This document shows positions 36,622-46,332 of a stretch of 64,000 nucleotides of DNA, piece after piece (the first letter of the stretch is position 1; every line of letters starts with the position of its first letter). The notes beneath the pieces are model-generated. The model was not told where the DNA came from. It searched no databases and was given only the letters and a program-made list of their open reading frames with translations. Position numbers and translations under genes: made by a program. Source of the DNA: Inediibacterium massiliense. GTDB lineage: Bacteria > Bacillota > Clostridia > Peptostreptococcales > Thermotaleaceae. The stretch lies in NCBI RefSeq assembly GCF_001282725.1, contig NZ_LN876584.1, forward strand, positions 232,004-296,003, given 5' to 3'.

Positions 36622-38037
36622 ATGTTAAGACATTTATGTAAACTTTATACAGAGCTTCAAGATGAAGATATTCAAAGGTTGAAGGATATAGAAAAAAAGA
36701 TTTTGTTTATTGCAGATTTATTAAGAGCAGATGTATTTATAGATTGTTTAACAAAAGATCCTGATAAAGCTGTAGTAGTAGCAGAGGCTAAGCCTACCAA
36801 TAGTGCGTCTATGTATGATAGATGGGTAGTTGGAGAGTTTGCTTGTAGAAAAGATGAACCAGCAGCTTTAAGAACTTTAAATATAGGAATTCCAACAAGA
36901 AATTTAAAAGCCGTTACACAAGAAAATAAAACAGTGATTCAAAATACAGTTCCTATTAAAAATGATGATGGAAAGATTATTGGAGTGATTATTACAGAGC
37001 AAGATGCAAGTAAAATGATTAAAACGCATAAACAAATGGATATTTTATCAGAAACTACAGAACAATTAACGGAAACTTTGGTTGCTTTTCAATATTATAA
37101 TGAACATAATATTACGCAACATATTCACGAAGGAATTGTAACTTTTAATAAAAAAGGAATTGCCACATATGTAAATCCAGGAGCAATAGAAATATATAAA
37201 AAAATAGGTTATCAAGATGATATTATAGGAATGAATTTTAATAATTTAGTTTTAGATAAGACTTCTTTTCAAAAGATTATACAAGAGAAATTTTGTGAAA
37301 CATCTGAAGTAAATTTTGGGAATTTCTCTTTTCAAATTAGATATGCGGTCACAACACAAAAGAATATGGTAGATGGTGTAAATATGTTGATAAAAGATAT
37401 AACGGAGGAAAAGAAAAAAGAAAAAGAATTAATTTTAAAATCTGTGGCCATAAAAGAAATACATCATAGAGTCAAAAATAATCTTCAAACTATAGCAAGT
37501 TTGTTGAGACTTCAATGTAGAAGGATTGACAATGATTTAGTTAAAAAAGCTTTTCATGAAAGTATTAATAGAATTTTAAGTATTGCACTTACTCATGAAT
37601 TGTTGGCTCAAAATGGTGTAGATCATGTAGATATTAAGACGATTATATGTAAGTTAAAAGATACTACTATTAATTATGGGATGGATCCAGAAAAAGATAT
37701 TGCAATAGAGGTAGAGGGAGATCCTTTTCTCGTGAATTCAGATCAAGCTACATCTATTGCATTAGTAGTCAATGAATTATTGCAAAACTCAGTAGAACAT
37801 GCTTTTAAGAATCGAAAAATAGGTACTATACAAATTAAAATTAAAAGAGGGACTATTTCTTCAACTATATCTGTCATAGATAATGGAGTGGGGTATCATG
37901 TAGATGATATTCGAGAAAATAGTTTGGGACAAAATATTGTCAAACAAATTGTAAAAGACAAGTTAGAAGGAAATATTACTATAAAGTCTGATAAAAATGG
38001 AACTAAAGTGGTATTTGATTTTAAAAATGAATCATAA
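36622..38037 (+). CDS. eutW: EutW ethanolamine-sensing histidine kinase
   Basis: 471 residues, soluble. The N-terminal sensor domain (1-130) matches the EutW-type ligand domain; a PAS-like segment lies about 155-250; the HisKA_2 dimerization domain has 'VAIKEIHHRVKNNLQTIASLLRLQ', with His in the HHRVKNN motif; and the HATPase domain (about 365-470) has 'LVVNELLQNSVEHAF' and 'VIDNGVGYH'. Phosphorylates EutV in response to ethanolamine. Its stop codon lies inside hairpin P1 of antitermination site 2. Confidence 0.95.
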   Translation: MLRHLCKLYTELQDEDIQRLKDIEKKILFIADLLRADVFIDCLTKDPDKAVVVAEAKPTNSASMYDRWVVGEFACRKDEPAALRTLNIGIPTRNLKAVTQENKTVIQNTVPIKNDDGKIIGVIITEQDASKMIKTHKQMDILSETTEQLTETLVAFQYYNEHNITQHIHEGIVTFNKKGIATYVNPGAIEIYKKIGYQDDIIGMNFNNLVLDKTSFQKIIQEKFCETSEVNFGNFSFQIRYAVTTQKNMVDGVNMLIKDITEEKKKEKELILKSVAIKEIHHRVKNNLQTIASLLRLQCRRIDNDLVKKAFHESINRILSIALTHELLAQNGVDHVDIKTIICKLKDTTINYGMDPEKDIAIEVEGDPFLVNSDQATSIALVVNELLQNSVEHAFKNRKIGTIQIKIKRGTISSTISVIDNGVGYHVDDIRENSLGQNIVKQIVKDKLEGNITIKSDKNGTKVVFDFKNES

Positions 38038-38114
38038 ACACAATGAAGTGTTTAAAAAGGCAAAGGAGCCAAAGAGATATTTAACATAAATATCTTTTTG
38101 GCTCCTTTGTTTTT
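38036..38114 (+). promoter_or_regulatory. ANTAR (EutV) antitermination site 2, before eutA
   Basis: P1: stem AAACAC/GTGTTT with loop AATGAA (38042-38047). P2: stem GGC/GCC with loop AAAGGA (38062-38067). A1 and G4 are present in both. P2 overlaps the left arm of a very long terminator stem (38061-38080 with about 38088-38109) ending in TTTTT. This second gate separates the sensor genes from the catabolic genes. Confidence 0.87.
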
Positions 38115-38134
38115 GAAAGAGAGGAGGATGTTTC

Positions 38135-39565
38135 ATGAAAGAACATATACTCAGTGTGGGGATTGATATAGGTACATCTACAACACAATTAGTTTTTAGT
38201 AGGATTACAATTGAAAATATGGCGTCTGCAGCTTCTGTACCTAGAATCAAGATTGTAGATAAGGAAGTTGTTTATAGGAGCGATATTTACTTTACTCCAT
38301 TATTATCAGAAAAAGAAATAGATGGATTAGGCGTTAGAAAAATTATAGAAAAAGAGTATGAAAGGGCAAATATAAAACCTACAAAGGTAGATACAGGAGC
38401 AGTTATTATTACAGGAGAAACAGCAAGAAAAGAAAATGCAAAGGAAGTATTAAAAACACTAAGTGGTTTAGCAGGAGATTTTGTAGTAGCAACAGCAGGT
38501 CCAGATTTGGAAGGAATTATTGCAGGTAAAGGTTCTAATGCTGCAAAATTTTCAAAAGAAAAAGGTTCAACAGTTATTAACTTAGATATAGGAGGAGGAA
38601 CTACTAATATAGCTGTTTTTAAAAATGGTGAAGCTATTGATACAGCTTGTTTAGATATTGGAGGAAGACTGATTAAATTAGATCCAACTACCTTAGAGGT
38701 AAAATATGCTTCAGAAAAAATCAAGAAATTAAGTCAAACATTAGGAATCCATATCGTAAAAGGAGAAAAAATCAAAAAAGATGATCTAAAAAAAATTACA
38801 GATAAAATGGCACAAGTATTAGAAGAAGTGATAGGTGTGAAGGAAAAATCTTCAGCATTAGATCTTATGCTTACAGATCATGATTTAAGAAGAGATTATG
38901 TTATTGACTATGTTTCCTTTTCTGGAGGAGTAGCAGATTGTATTAAAAAAGATTACAAAGAGCTATTTTCCTATGGAGATATAGGGATATTACTAGGCAA
39001 ATCTATACTAGAATCTGAAATTATTGATAAAAAAAATATATATGAATCTATAGAAACTATAAGAGCAACTGTAGTAGGAGCAGGTACTCATACTACAGAT
39101 ATTAGTGGAAGTACTATAACTTTTACAGAAAAGGTCTTACCTCTTAAAAATATACCTATTTTAAAGCTTACTAAAGAAGAGGAAAGAATGCCTGTTGAAA
39201 AATTAAGTGAAATTATTGCTCATAAGTTAAAGTGGTTTCATTTAGAAGATGAAAAACAGCAAGTGGCATTATCCTTTAAAGGCATGAAAAATAGTAGCTT
39301 TGAAGATATACAAAATATATCTAAAGGGATTATAAAAGGAATGGATACCATTATAAAAATGGATGGCCCTTTGATTGTAATTGTTGAAAATGATATGGCA
39401 AAGGTACTAGGACAAACATTAAAAAACCAACTACATTTTAAAAAAGATGTAGTTTGTATAGATTCAATAAAGGTTGAAAATGGAGATTACATTGACATTG
39501 GCAATTCATTAGCTAATGGAAAAGTAGTTCCTGTAATTGTTAAAACTTTACTATTTAGTTATTAA
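38135..39565 (+). CDS. eutA: Ethanolamine ammonia-lyase reactivating factor EutA
   Basis: 476 residues of the actin/Hsp70-like ATPase fold: phosphate-1 '[15 protein letters not shown]', phosphate-2 '[18 protein letters not shown]', adenosine '[13 protein letters not shown]'. It exchanges damaged cobalamin out of EutBC at the cost of ATP. AGAGGAGG lies 7 bases before ATG 38135. First gene after antitermination site 2. Confidence 0.96.
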   Translation: MKEHILSVGIDIGTSTTQLVFSRITIENMASAASVPRIKIVDKEVVYRSDIYFTPLLSEKEIDGLGVRKIIEKEYERANIKPTKVDTGAVIITGETARKENAKEVLKTLSGLAGDFVVATAGPDLEGIIAGKGSNAAKFSKEKGSTVINLDIGGGTTNIAVFKNGEAIDTACLDIGGRLIKLDPTTLEVKYASEKIKKLSQTLGIHIVKGEKIKKDDLKKITDKMAQVLEEVIGVKEKSSALDLMLTDHDLRRDYVIDYVSFSGGVADCIKKDYKELFSYGDIGILLGKSILESEIIDKKNIYESIETIRATVVGAGTHTTDISGSTITFTEKVLPLKNIPILKLTKEEERMPVEKLSEIIAHKLKWFHLEDEKQQVALSFKGMKNSSFEDIQNISKGIIKGMDTIIKMDGPLIVIVENDMAKVLGQTLKNQLHFKKDVVCIDSIKVENGDYIDIGNSLANGKVVPVIVKTLLFSY

Positions 39566-39584
39566 AGTTGAGAGGAGAGAAAAT

Positions 39585-40949
39585 ATGAGACTAAAGACCA
39601 AACTTTTTGGAACTGTATATCAGTTTCAAGATATCAAGGAAGTACTAGCAAAAGCCAATGAAGAAAAATCAGGAGATAAGCTTGCTGGTATTGCTGCAGA
39701 GTCAGTAACAGAAATGATTGCAGCCAAAGAAGTACTTAGTAATTTAACACTTAAAGACTTGAGGAATCATCCAGTAATTCCTTATGAAGAAGATGAGGTA
39801 ACAAGAATTATTCAAGATGGAGTAAATGAAAAAATCTATTCAGAAATTAAAAATTGGACAGTTTCAGAATTAAGGGAATGGATTTTAGATCATAAAACAA
39901 CAGGAGCAGATATAAGAAGAATTAGTAGAGGTCTTACAAGTGAAATGGTTGCAGCAGTTGTAAAAATTATGTCTAATTTAGATCTTGTATATGGAGCTAG
40001 TAAAATACGAGTAACTGCTCATTGTAATACAACAATAGGACTTCCAGGAACATTATCCTTTAGACTTCAACCCAATCATACTACAGACAATTTAGATGGG
40101 ATTATGATTTCTTTATATGAAGGATTAAGCTATGGAGCTGGAGATGCAGTAATTGGCTTAAATCCTGTAAATGATACAGCAGATAGTGTATATAACGTAT
40201 TAAAGATGTTTGAGGAGATCAAACAAAAGTGGAGTATTCCAACACAAAATTGTGTACTTGCTCATGTAACTACTCAAATGGAGGCAATCAAAAAAGGAGC
40301 TCCTTCTGATATGATTTTCCAAAGTATAGCTGGAACACAAAAAGGAAATGAAGCCTTTGGTTTATCAGCAAAATTATTAGAAGAAGCACAAGAACTTGTA
40401 TTGAAAGAAGGAACATCTACAGGACCTAATGTCATGTATTTTGAAACAGGACAAGGATCAGAGCTTTCTTCAGATGCTCATTATGGAGTAGACCAAGTAA
40501 CCTTAGAAGCAAGATGTTATGGATTTGCAAAAAAATTCAGTCCGTTTTTAGTAAATACAGTAGTTGGTTTTATCGGACCAGAATATTTGTATGACAATAA
40601 ACAAGTTACTAGAGCAGGACTAGAGGACCATTTTATGGGTAAATTAACAGGTATTCCAATGGGTGTAGATGCTTGTTATACAAATCATATGAAAGCTGAT
40701 CAAAATGATATAGAAAATCTATCAGTGCTTCTTGCAGCTGCTGGATGCAATTACTTTATGGGAATTCCCCATGGAGATGATATTATGCTTAATTATCAAT
40801 GTACAGGATATCATGAAGCGCCTACATTAAGAGAAATATTAAATTTAAGACCTATTAAAGAATTTGAACAATGGCTTGAAAAAATGGGCATTTATGAAAA
40901 TGGAAGATTAAGCAAAAAAGCAGGAGATGCATCTATATTTTTAAAATAA
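39585..40949 (+). CDS. eutB: Ethanolamine ammonia-lyase large subunit EutB
   Basis: 454 residues from ATG 39585 (GAGGAGAG upstream), which restores the family start MRLKTKLFGTVYQF; longer in-frame starts fall within eutA. TIM barrel with 'VYGASKIRVTAHCNTTIGLPGTLSFRLQPNHTTDNL' and 'GIPMGVDACYTNHMKADQND'. It holds substrate and adenosylcobalamin with EutC and converts ethanolamine to acetaldehyde and ammonia. Confidence 0.97.
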   Translation: MRLKTKLFGTVYQFQDIKEVLAKANEEKSGDKLAGIAAESVTEMIAAKEVLSNLTLKDLRNHPVIPYEEDEVTRIIQDGVNEKIYSEIKNWTVSELREWILDHKTTGADIRRISRGLTSEMVAAVVKIMSNLDLVYGASKIRVTAHCNTTIGLPGTLSFRLQPNHTTDNLDGIMISLYEGLSYGAGDAVIGLNPVNDTADSVYNVLKMFEEIKQKWSIPTQNCVLAHVTTQMEAIKKGAPSDMIFQSIAGTQKGNEAFGLSAKLLEEAQELVLKEGTSTGPNVMYFETGQGSELSSDAHYGVDQVTLEARCYGFAKKFSPFLVNTVVGFIGPEYLYDNKQVTRAGLEDHFMGKLTGIPMGVDACYTNHMKADQNDIENLSVLLAAAGCNYFMGIPHGDDIMLNYQCTGYHEAPTLREILNLRPIKEFEQWLEKMGIYENGRLSKKAGDASIFLK

Positions 40950-40976
40950 ATGGTGAAAAAGTAAGGAGGGAAGAAT

Positions 40977-41849
40977 ATGATTTCACAAAAAGATATTAAA
41001 AGTATTATTGAACAAGTACTGAGTGAAATGAATGAAAAGAATGAAACAATACAAGAACCATGTAGTGTAGAACAACCTTGTATAGATGAAAATATCAAAG
41101 ATATTACAGAAATAGATTTAAGAAAAGAATTATTAGTTCCTAATCCAGAAAATAAAGAAGTATATTTACATCTAAAAGAAACTACTCCTGCTAGAGTAGG
41201 AATATTTAGGGCTGGGCCAAGATATAAAACACAAACATTACTAAGATTTAGAGCTGATCATGCGGTAGCACAAGATGCTGTTTTTACAGATGTTTCAGAA
41301 GAGTTGATTGAAGATATGAAACTTTTTAGCATAAGTACAATGTGTCATGATAAAGATGAGTATTTGACAAGACCAGATTTAGGAAGAAAATTTGATGAGG
41401 ACAATAAAAAAATAATTCAAGAAAAATGCGTAAAAAACCCACAAGTACAAATATATATTTCGGATGGGTTAAGTTCAACAGCCATAGAAGCCAATGCAAA
41501 AGATGCCTTAGCTTCTATTATGCAAGGATTAAAAGAATACAATTTTAAAATAGGAACACCATTTTTTGTGAAATATGGTAGAGTACCTGCCATGGATTCT
41601 ATATCTGAAATATTAGATGCAGAAGCTACTGTTGTATTAATAGGAGAAAGACCAGGACTTGCAACAGGGGAAAGTATGAGTTGTTACATGGCTTATAACG
41701 CAAAGGTAGGTATGCCTGAATCTAATAGAACAGTCATTTCTAATATTCATCAAGGGGGAACACCAGCTGTTGAGGCAGGAGCTCATATTGCAGAAATTAT
41801 TAAAAAAATGATTGATCAAAAAGCAAGTGGATTAAATTTAAAATTGTAA
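40977..41849 (+). CDS. eutC: Ethanolamine ammonia-lyase small subunit EutC
   Basis: 290 residues. The N-terminal amphipathic helix MISQKDIKSIIEQVLSEMN and acidic linker (to about 45) look like a microcompartment targeting peptide; the core has 'TPARVGIFRAGPRYKTQTLLRFRADHAVAQDAV', 'ISDGLSSTAIEANA' and 'GERPGLATGESMSCYMAY'. Partner of EutB in the lyase. Confidence 0.97.
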   Translation: MISQKDIKSIIEQVLSEMNEKNETIQEPCSVEQPCIDENIKDITEIDLRKELLVPNPENKEVYLHLKETTPARVGIFRAGPRYKTQTLLRFRADHAVAQDAVFTDVSEELIEDMKLFSISTMCHDKDEYLTRPDLGRKFDEDNKKIIQEKCVKNPQVQIYISDGLSSTAIEANAKDALASIMQGLKEYNFKIGTPFFVKYGRVPAMDSISEILDAEATVVLIGERPGLATGESMSCYMAYNAKVGMPESNRTVISNIHQGGTPAVEAGAHIAEIIKKMIDQKASGLNLKL

Positions 41850-41862
41850 AGGAGGTAAAATT

Positions 41863-42516
41863 ATGCGTAATGATCCAATACGTCCTAATGTATTGAGTGT
41901 CAAATTAATACCAAATGTAGACATGGCTATGGCAAAAAAATTAAATTTAGAATCAGGACATAGAAGTATAGGAATTATTACTACAGATTGTGATGATGTA
42001 GGGTATACGGCTTTAGATGATGCTACGAAAAAATCAGATGTAAAAGTAGCTTATGCAAAATCTTTTTATGGTGGAGCTGCCAATGCAAATACAAAATTAG
42101 CAGGAGAATTTATAGGAATATTAGCAGGACCAAATCCTGCAGAAGTAAGAAGTGGATTAAATGCTGCAATAGATTTTATAGAAAATGAAGCTTGCTTTTA
42201 TAGTGCAAATGAAGATGATTCTATTGCATATTATGCTCAATGTATATCTAGAACAGGATCTTATTTATCCGAAGTGGCAGGTGTCCAAGAAGGAGAAGCA
42301 TTAGCATATTTGATTGCTCCTCCAATAGAGGCAATGTATGCTTTAGATGCTGCATTAAAAGCTGCAGATGTGAAATTGGCTGAATTTTATGGCCCCCCTT
42401 CAGAGACAAATTTTGGTGGAGGCTTATTAACAGGAAGTCAGTCAGCTTGTAAAGCCGCTTGTGATGCATTTGCAGACGCGGTGAAATTTGTTGCAGACAA
42501 TCCAACTAAATATTAG
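41863..42516 (+). CDS. eutL: Microcompartment shell protein EutL
   Basis: 217 residues, two BMC domains, forming the trimeric gated pore shell protein. Conserved 'NVDMAMAKKLNLESGHRSIGIITTDCDDVGYTALDDATKKSDV' and 'FYGPPSETNFGGGLLTGSQSACKAACDAF'. AAAGGAGG precedes ATG 41863. Confidence 0.96.
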   Translation: MRNDPIRPNVLSVKLIPNVDMAMAKKLNLESGHRSIGIITTDCDDVGYTALDDATKKSDVKVAYAKSFYGGAANANTKLAGEFIGILAGPNPAEVRSGLNAAIDFIENEACFYSANEDDSIAYYAQCISRTGSYLSEVAGVQEGEALAYLIAPPIEAMYALDAALKAADVKLAEFYGPPSETNFGGGLLTGSQSACKAACDAFADAVKFVADNPTKY

Positions 42517-42527
42517 AGGATATAAAT

Positions 42528-43103
42528 ATGGGACAAGCATTAGGTTTTATAGAAACCTACGGATATATTGGAGCTATTGAGGCATTAGATACATGTTTAA
42601 AGTCTGCAGAGGTAGAGGTTGTTGATTGCCAGTTAGTTACAGGGGGTTTAGTCACCATTATTATTAAAGGAAATATAAGCGCAGTAAAAGCAGCTATTGA
42701 TGCAGGGGCAGTTGCAGCAGATAGAGTAGGAGATGTTGTAGGAATAAATGTTATTGCAAGAGCAGGAGATGGTCTTGAAAAAATTATTTATTCTCCTCAA
42801 AATGTAGAAAAAGTAAAGGATACAAAAGAAGAAGAAAATAAAATTAATTTAAAAAAAGAGAATGATATCAAAAAAGTTCATGAAGAAGCTATGGATATAA
42901 AAGCTAAAGAAAAATCAATTGTTTATAAAGGTAAAAAAATAGAAAAAAGTAATTTCCAAATATTACAGGAAATGAAAGTAGTAGAGTTAAGGAGATTAGC
43001 AAGACAAATAGAAGGACTCAATATAGATAAAAAGCAAATAAAATTTGCAAAGAAAGATGAACTCATAGAAGTTATAACTAAATATTTTGAGGAGGTGGAA
43101 TAG
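42528..43103 (+). CDS. BMC shell protein with a C-terminal SAP-like domain (EutK-like)
   Basis: 191 residues. Residues 1-92 are one BMC domain (ALGFIETYGYIGAIEALDTCLKSAEVEV). A long charged linker (93-150) leads to a C-terminal module of about 40 residues, 'LQEMKVVELRRLARQIEGLN... FAKKDELIEVI', which resembles SAP or Rho N-terminal nucleic-acid-binding helices. E. coli EutK also has a BMC plus a DNA-binding-like tail, of a different (helix-turn-helix) kind. Role of the tail is unknown. Confidence 0.8.
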   Translation: MGQALGFIETYGYIGAIEALDTCLKSAEVEVVDCQLVTGGLVTIIIKGNISAVKAAIDAGAVAADRVGDVVGINVIARAGDGLEKIIYSPQNVEKVKDTKEEENKINLKKENDIKKVHEEAMDIKAKEKSIVYKGKKIEKSNFQILQEMKVVELRRLARQIEGLNIDKKQIKFAKKDELIEVITKYFEEVE

Positions 43104-44555
43104 ATGGTGATTGAAGATAAAGACCTACAATCTATTCAAGAAGTAAGAAATTTAATAAAAAAAGCCAAAGAAGCACAACGGGAATTTGAAAAATTCAGCC
43201 CTCAAAGAATTGATGAAATTATAAAAGAAATGGCAAAAGTTGTTTCAAGAGAGTCAGAAACTTTAGCAAAGATGGCTGTAGAAGAAACAGGCTTTGGAAA
43301 ATGGCAAGATAAAGTAATGAAAAACAAGTTGGCTAGTGAAAAGTTATATGAATATATAAAAGATATGAAAACTTTAGGTATTATTCATGAGGATCATGAA
43401 AAGAAAATAGTAGAGATTGGTACTCCAGTAGGTATTATTGCGGGGCTCATTCCATCTACCAATCCAACTTCAACTACAATTTATAAAGCAATTATTGCAC
43501 TAAAGGCAGGAAATGCAATTATATTTAGTCCTCACCCAAGTGCATTAAAATGTATAAAAAAGACAGTTGAAATACTTCAAAAAACAGCAGTAGAAATGGG
43601 TGCTCCACAAGGTTTAATAGGATGTATTAGTATTCCTACTATAGAGGGAACGAATGAGTTGATGAAGCATAAAGATGTTGCTTTAATTTTAGCAACAGGT
43701 GGATCTGCAATGGTAAAAGCAGCATATAGCTCAGGAACACCTGCATTAGGAGTTGGACCTGGAAATACACCAACTTATATAGAAAAAAGTGCAGATATAG
43801 AACTTGCCATTAAGAGAATCATTGCAAGTAAAACTTTTGATAATGGAACAATATGTGCATCAGAGCAATCCATTATTACAGATGAGTGCATTAAAGACAA
43901 AGTGAAAGAAGAGTTAATCAAAAGAGGTGGATATTTCCTTACAGGAGAAAAACTTAAAAAAGTTGTAACTATTATGGAAAGACCAACTGGAGGAATGAAT
44001 CCTAAGATTGTGGGTAAATCACCACAAGATATTGCCAAAATAGCAGGTATTGAAATTCCTCTTGGCACAAAATTACTACTGTGTGAAGAAAAAGGAATAG
44101 GAAAAAATTATCCTTTTTCTAAGGAAAAGCTAACAACTCTTCTTGGATTTTATACAGTAAAGGATTGGAAAGAAGCTTGTGAAATTTCTTATCAACTATT
44201 AGAAAATGAAGGAATTGGACATACATTAGCTATTCATTCTAGTAATGAAGAAATTATCAGAGAGTTTGCTTTAAGAAAACCTGTATCAAGATTTTTAGTA
44301 AATACTCCAGCTTCTCAAGGCGGAACAGGACTAAGTACAAATCTAGCACCAGCACTTACTTTAGGTTGTGGGGCAGTAGGAGGAAGTGCTACATCAGATA
44401 ATGTAACTCCTATGAACTTGATTAATATAAGAAGAATGGCTTATGGAGTAGATGACTTAGGTATACAAAATGAAGTACAAGATGAAATGAAAGGTGTAGA
44501 TATAGAGTATATTAAAAAATTGGTATTAGAACAATTAAAAGATATTGTAAAATAA
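43104..44555 (+). CDS. eutE: CoA-acylating acetaldehyde dehydrogenase EutE
   Basis: 483 residues, aldehyde dehydrogenase fold. Catalytic Cys in 'FDNGTICASEQSII', NAD-binding 'LATGGSAMVKAAYSSGTPALGVGPGNTP'. The first 25 residues form a helix that may be the encapsulation peptide. Makes acetyl-CoA from acetaldehyde in the microcompartment. Adjacent to the preceding gene without a gap. Confidence 0.96.
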   Translation: MVIEDKDLQSIQEVRNLIKKAKEAQREFEKFSPQRIDEIIKEMAKVVSRESETLAKMAVEETGFGKWQDKVMKNKLASEKLYEYIKDMKTLGIIHEDHEKKIVEIGTPVGIIAGLIPSTNPTSTTIYKAIIALKAGNAIIFSPHPSALKCIKKTVEILQKTAVEMGAPQGLIGCISIPTIEGTNELMKHKDVALILATGGSAMVKAAYSSGTPALGVGPGNTPTYIEKSADIELAIKRIIASKTFDNGTICASEQSIITDECIKDKVKEELIKRGGYFLTGEKLKKVVTIMERPTGGMNPKIVGKSPQDIAKIAGIEIPLGTKLLLCEEKGIGKNYPFSKEKLTTLLGFYTVKDWKEACEISYQLLENEGIGHTLAIHSSNEEIIREFALRKPVSRFLVNTPASQGGTGLSTNLAPALTLGCGAVGGSATSDNVTPMNLINIRRMAYGVDDLGIQNEVQDEMKGVDIEYIKKLVLEQLKDIVK

Positions 44556-44588
44556 TAAAAATATAAAAATAAAAGGGAGGAATTATAA

Positions 44589-44873
44589 ATGGCAAGTATG
44601 AATGCATTAGGAATGATTGAAACAAAAGGATTAGTAGGAGCAGTAGAAGCAGCAGATGCAATGGTAAAAGCAGCAAATGTTACTTTGATAGGAAAAGTAC
44701 AAGTTGGTGGAGGATTAGTAACTGTTATGGTAAGAGGAGATGTAGGAGCAGTAAAAGCAGCAACAGATGCAGGTGCAGCAGCGGCAGAAAGAGTTGGAGA
44801 CTTAATTTCTGTTCACGTAATTCCAAGACCACATGGAGAGGTAGAAACAATCCTTCCTAAAATACAAGAATAA
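44589..44873 (+). CDS. eutM: Major microcompartment shell protein EutM
   Basis: 94 residues, a canonical single BMC domain: '[65 protein letters not shown]'. Forms the flat hexamers of the shell facets. Own GGGAGG site. A strong hairpin just after the stop may stabilise this abundant message. Confidence 0.97.
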   Translation: MASMNALGMIETKGLVGAVEAADAMVKAANVTLIGKVQVGGGLVTVMVRGDVGAVKAATDAGAAAAERVGDLISVHVIPRPHGEVETILPKIQE

Positions 44874-44879
44874 TTAAAA

Positions 44880-44902
44880 ACCCGGACTTATTAAGTCCGG
44901 GT
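44880..44902 (+). other. Intra-operon hairpin after eutM
   Basis: ACCCGGACTTA (44880-44890) pairs with TAAGTCCGGGT (44892-44902). There is no T-tract, so it is more likely an RNA-processing or stability hairpin that allows high EutM output than a terminator. Confidence 0.6.
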
Positions 44903-44927
44903 AAACTTAACAAAAGGAAGTGAGCAA

Positions 44928-45680
44928 ATGAAGGTATTAACAGAGGCTACTCTTCGTGCAACATTTAAAAATAAATTTCCTTCACAGTATTATATAGATC
45001 AAGATATAATTATTACCCCTTCTGCAAAACAATATCTCAAAGAAAAAAAAGTTGAATTGATTATAGGTAAAAAAGAAGAAGAAATCAAAAAAAATGTATA
45101 TGAACCTCTTAAAATACCAGATGAAAGAATTATACCGAAATATAAATCTTTTGTAGGTGGAGCATTTGAAAAAAAACCTGAACATATGACACAGCTTTAT
45201 AAAAATATATTAGTAGCTAAAGATCATCCAAGAATTATTTTAAGAGGAAAATTAGATAGTTTTCAATCCCAAATTCTTGAACTTCAAGTTTTTGCTCATC
45301 AAAAAAAGATGGATCAACTTCTTAATGAATTAAATGAAATTTTAAATTTTGCAAGAGAGATTTTAAAAGCAGAAGTTTTAGAAGAAACTTTAAAAGAATT
45401 CAATCTTTTAGGACTAAGTCCAGAAGAATTAAGAGATCAGTCTCATCAACCCAAAAAATATTTTGGGATAGATCATATTTTTCCAAGTTATGAGATGGGA
45501 GAGATGTTGATAAAATTGAATACTTTAAGAAGTAGTTCAAGAGAAGTGGAAATTGCAGCTATCAAAGCTTTTAAAAGAGAATATGAAGTAGATAGATTAG
45601 ATATTATAAAAGCTTTAAATCGTCTAAGTAGTGTTATTTATATTATGATGTGTAAATTTAAGGCTGGATTATATCAGTAA
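44928..45680 (+). CDS. eutT: Cobalamin adenosyltransferase EutT
   Basis: 250 residues. N-terminal 'ITPSAKQYLKEKKVELI' module, then the helical adenosyltransferase part (about 85-250) with 'HPRIILRGKLDSFQSQILELQV' and 'NRLSSVIYIMMCKFKAG'. Makes adenosylcobalamin for EutBC. I do not see the Cys-rich metal motif of Salmonella EutT, as in other Firmicutes versions. Confidence 0.93.
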   Translation: MKVLTEATLRATFKNKFPSQYYIDQDIIITPSAKQYLKEKKVELIIGKKEEEIKKNVYEPLKIPDERIIPKYKSFVGGAFEKKPEHMTQLYKNILVAKDHPRIILRGKLDSFQSQILELQVFAHQKKMDQLLNELNEILNFAREILKAEVLEETLKEFNLLGLSPEELRDQSHQPKKYFGIDHIFPSYEMGEMLIKLNTLRSSSREVEIAAIKAFKREYEVDRLDIIKALNRLSSVIYIMMCKFKAGLYQ

Positions 45681-45693
45681 AAGAGGTGTAAAA

Positions 45694-46314
45694 ATGCAAG
45701 ATCAATTGGTACAAAAAATTGTAAAACAGGTGATAGAGAAATTACAACAAAAAAAGGATATTCCAGTTGAAGTATCTGCAAGACATGTCCATTTGAGTCA
45801 AGAGCATATGAAAATATTATTTAAAGATGAATTAAAAAAGAAAAAAGATTTATCTCAACCAGGTCAATTTCAGTATGAAGAAAGAGTCACATTAATAGGA
45901 CCTAAAGGTGTAATGAAAGGAGTTTCTATATTAGGACCTGCAAGAGATAAAACTCAAGTAGAAATATCAAAAGCAGATGCAAGAACATTAGGAGTCAATC
46001 CTCCTGTAAGAGAATCAGGCAAACTAGACTCTAGTGATTCTATTTATATAGCAACAGATCAAGCAGTAATGAAAGCAGAAGAATCTGTAATTGTAGCACA
46101 AAGACATATTCATATGAATAAAGAAGATGCGAAAAACTTTGGTGTAGAAGATAGACAGCTTGTAAGTGTGAGAGTAAAAGGTGAAAGACCTATTATTTTT
46201 GAAGATGTATTAATCAGAGTGAGTGAAAAGTATCATCTAAGTATGCATATTGATGTAGATGAAGCAAATGCATTAGGATATAAAAATGGAATCAATGGAG
46301 AAATAATGAGATAA
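45694..46314 (+). CDS. eutD: Phosphate acyltransferase EutD (PduL type)
   Basis: 206 residues. An N-terminal amphipathic helix (1-20, LVQKIVKQVIEKLQQ) looks like an encapsulation peptide. Two PduL repeats carry zinc-binding His: 'VEVSARHVHLSQEHM' and 'VIVAQRHIHMNKEDA'. Converts acetyl-CoA and phosphate to acetyl phosphate, recycling CoA inside the shell. It is the PduL family, not the classic Pta. Confidence 0.95.
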   Translation: MQDQLVQKIVKQVIEKLQQKKDIPVEVSARHVHLSQEHMKILFKDELKKKKDLSQPGQFQYEERVTLIGPKGVMKGVSILGPARDKTQVEISKADARTLGVNPPVRESGKLDSSDSIYIATDQAVMKAEESVIVAQRHIHMNKEDAKNFGVEDRQLVSVRVKGERPIIFEDVLIRVSEKYHLSMHIDVDEANALGYKNGINGEIMR

Positions 46315-46332
46315 GAAGGGAGAAAATTTTAT

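Noticed and set aside
38287..38724. 145-codon frame on the minus strand
   Set aside because: Antisense shadow of eutA, rich in Ser/Pro/Val as expected from the complement of a real gene.
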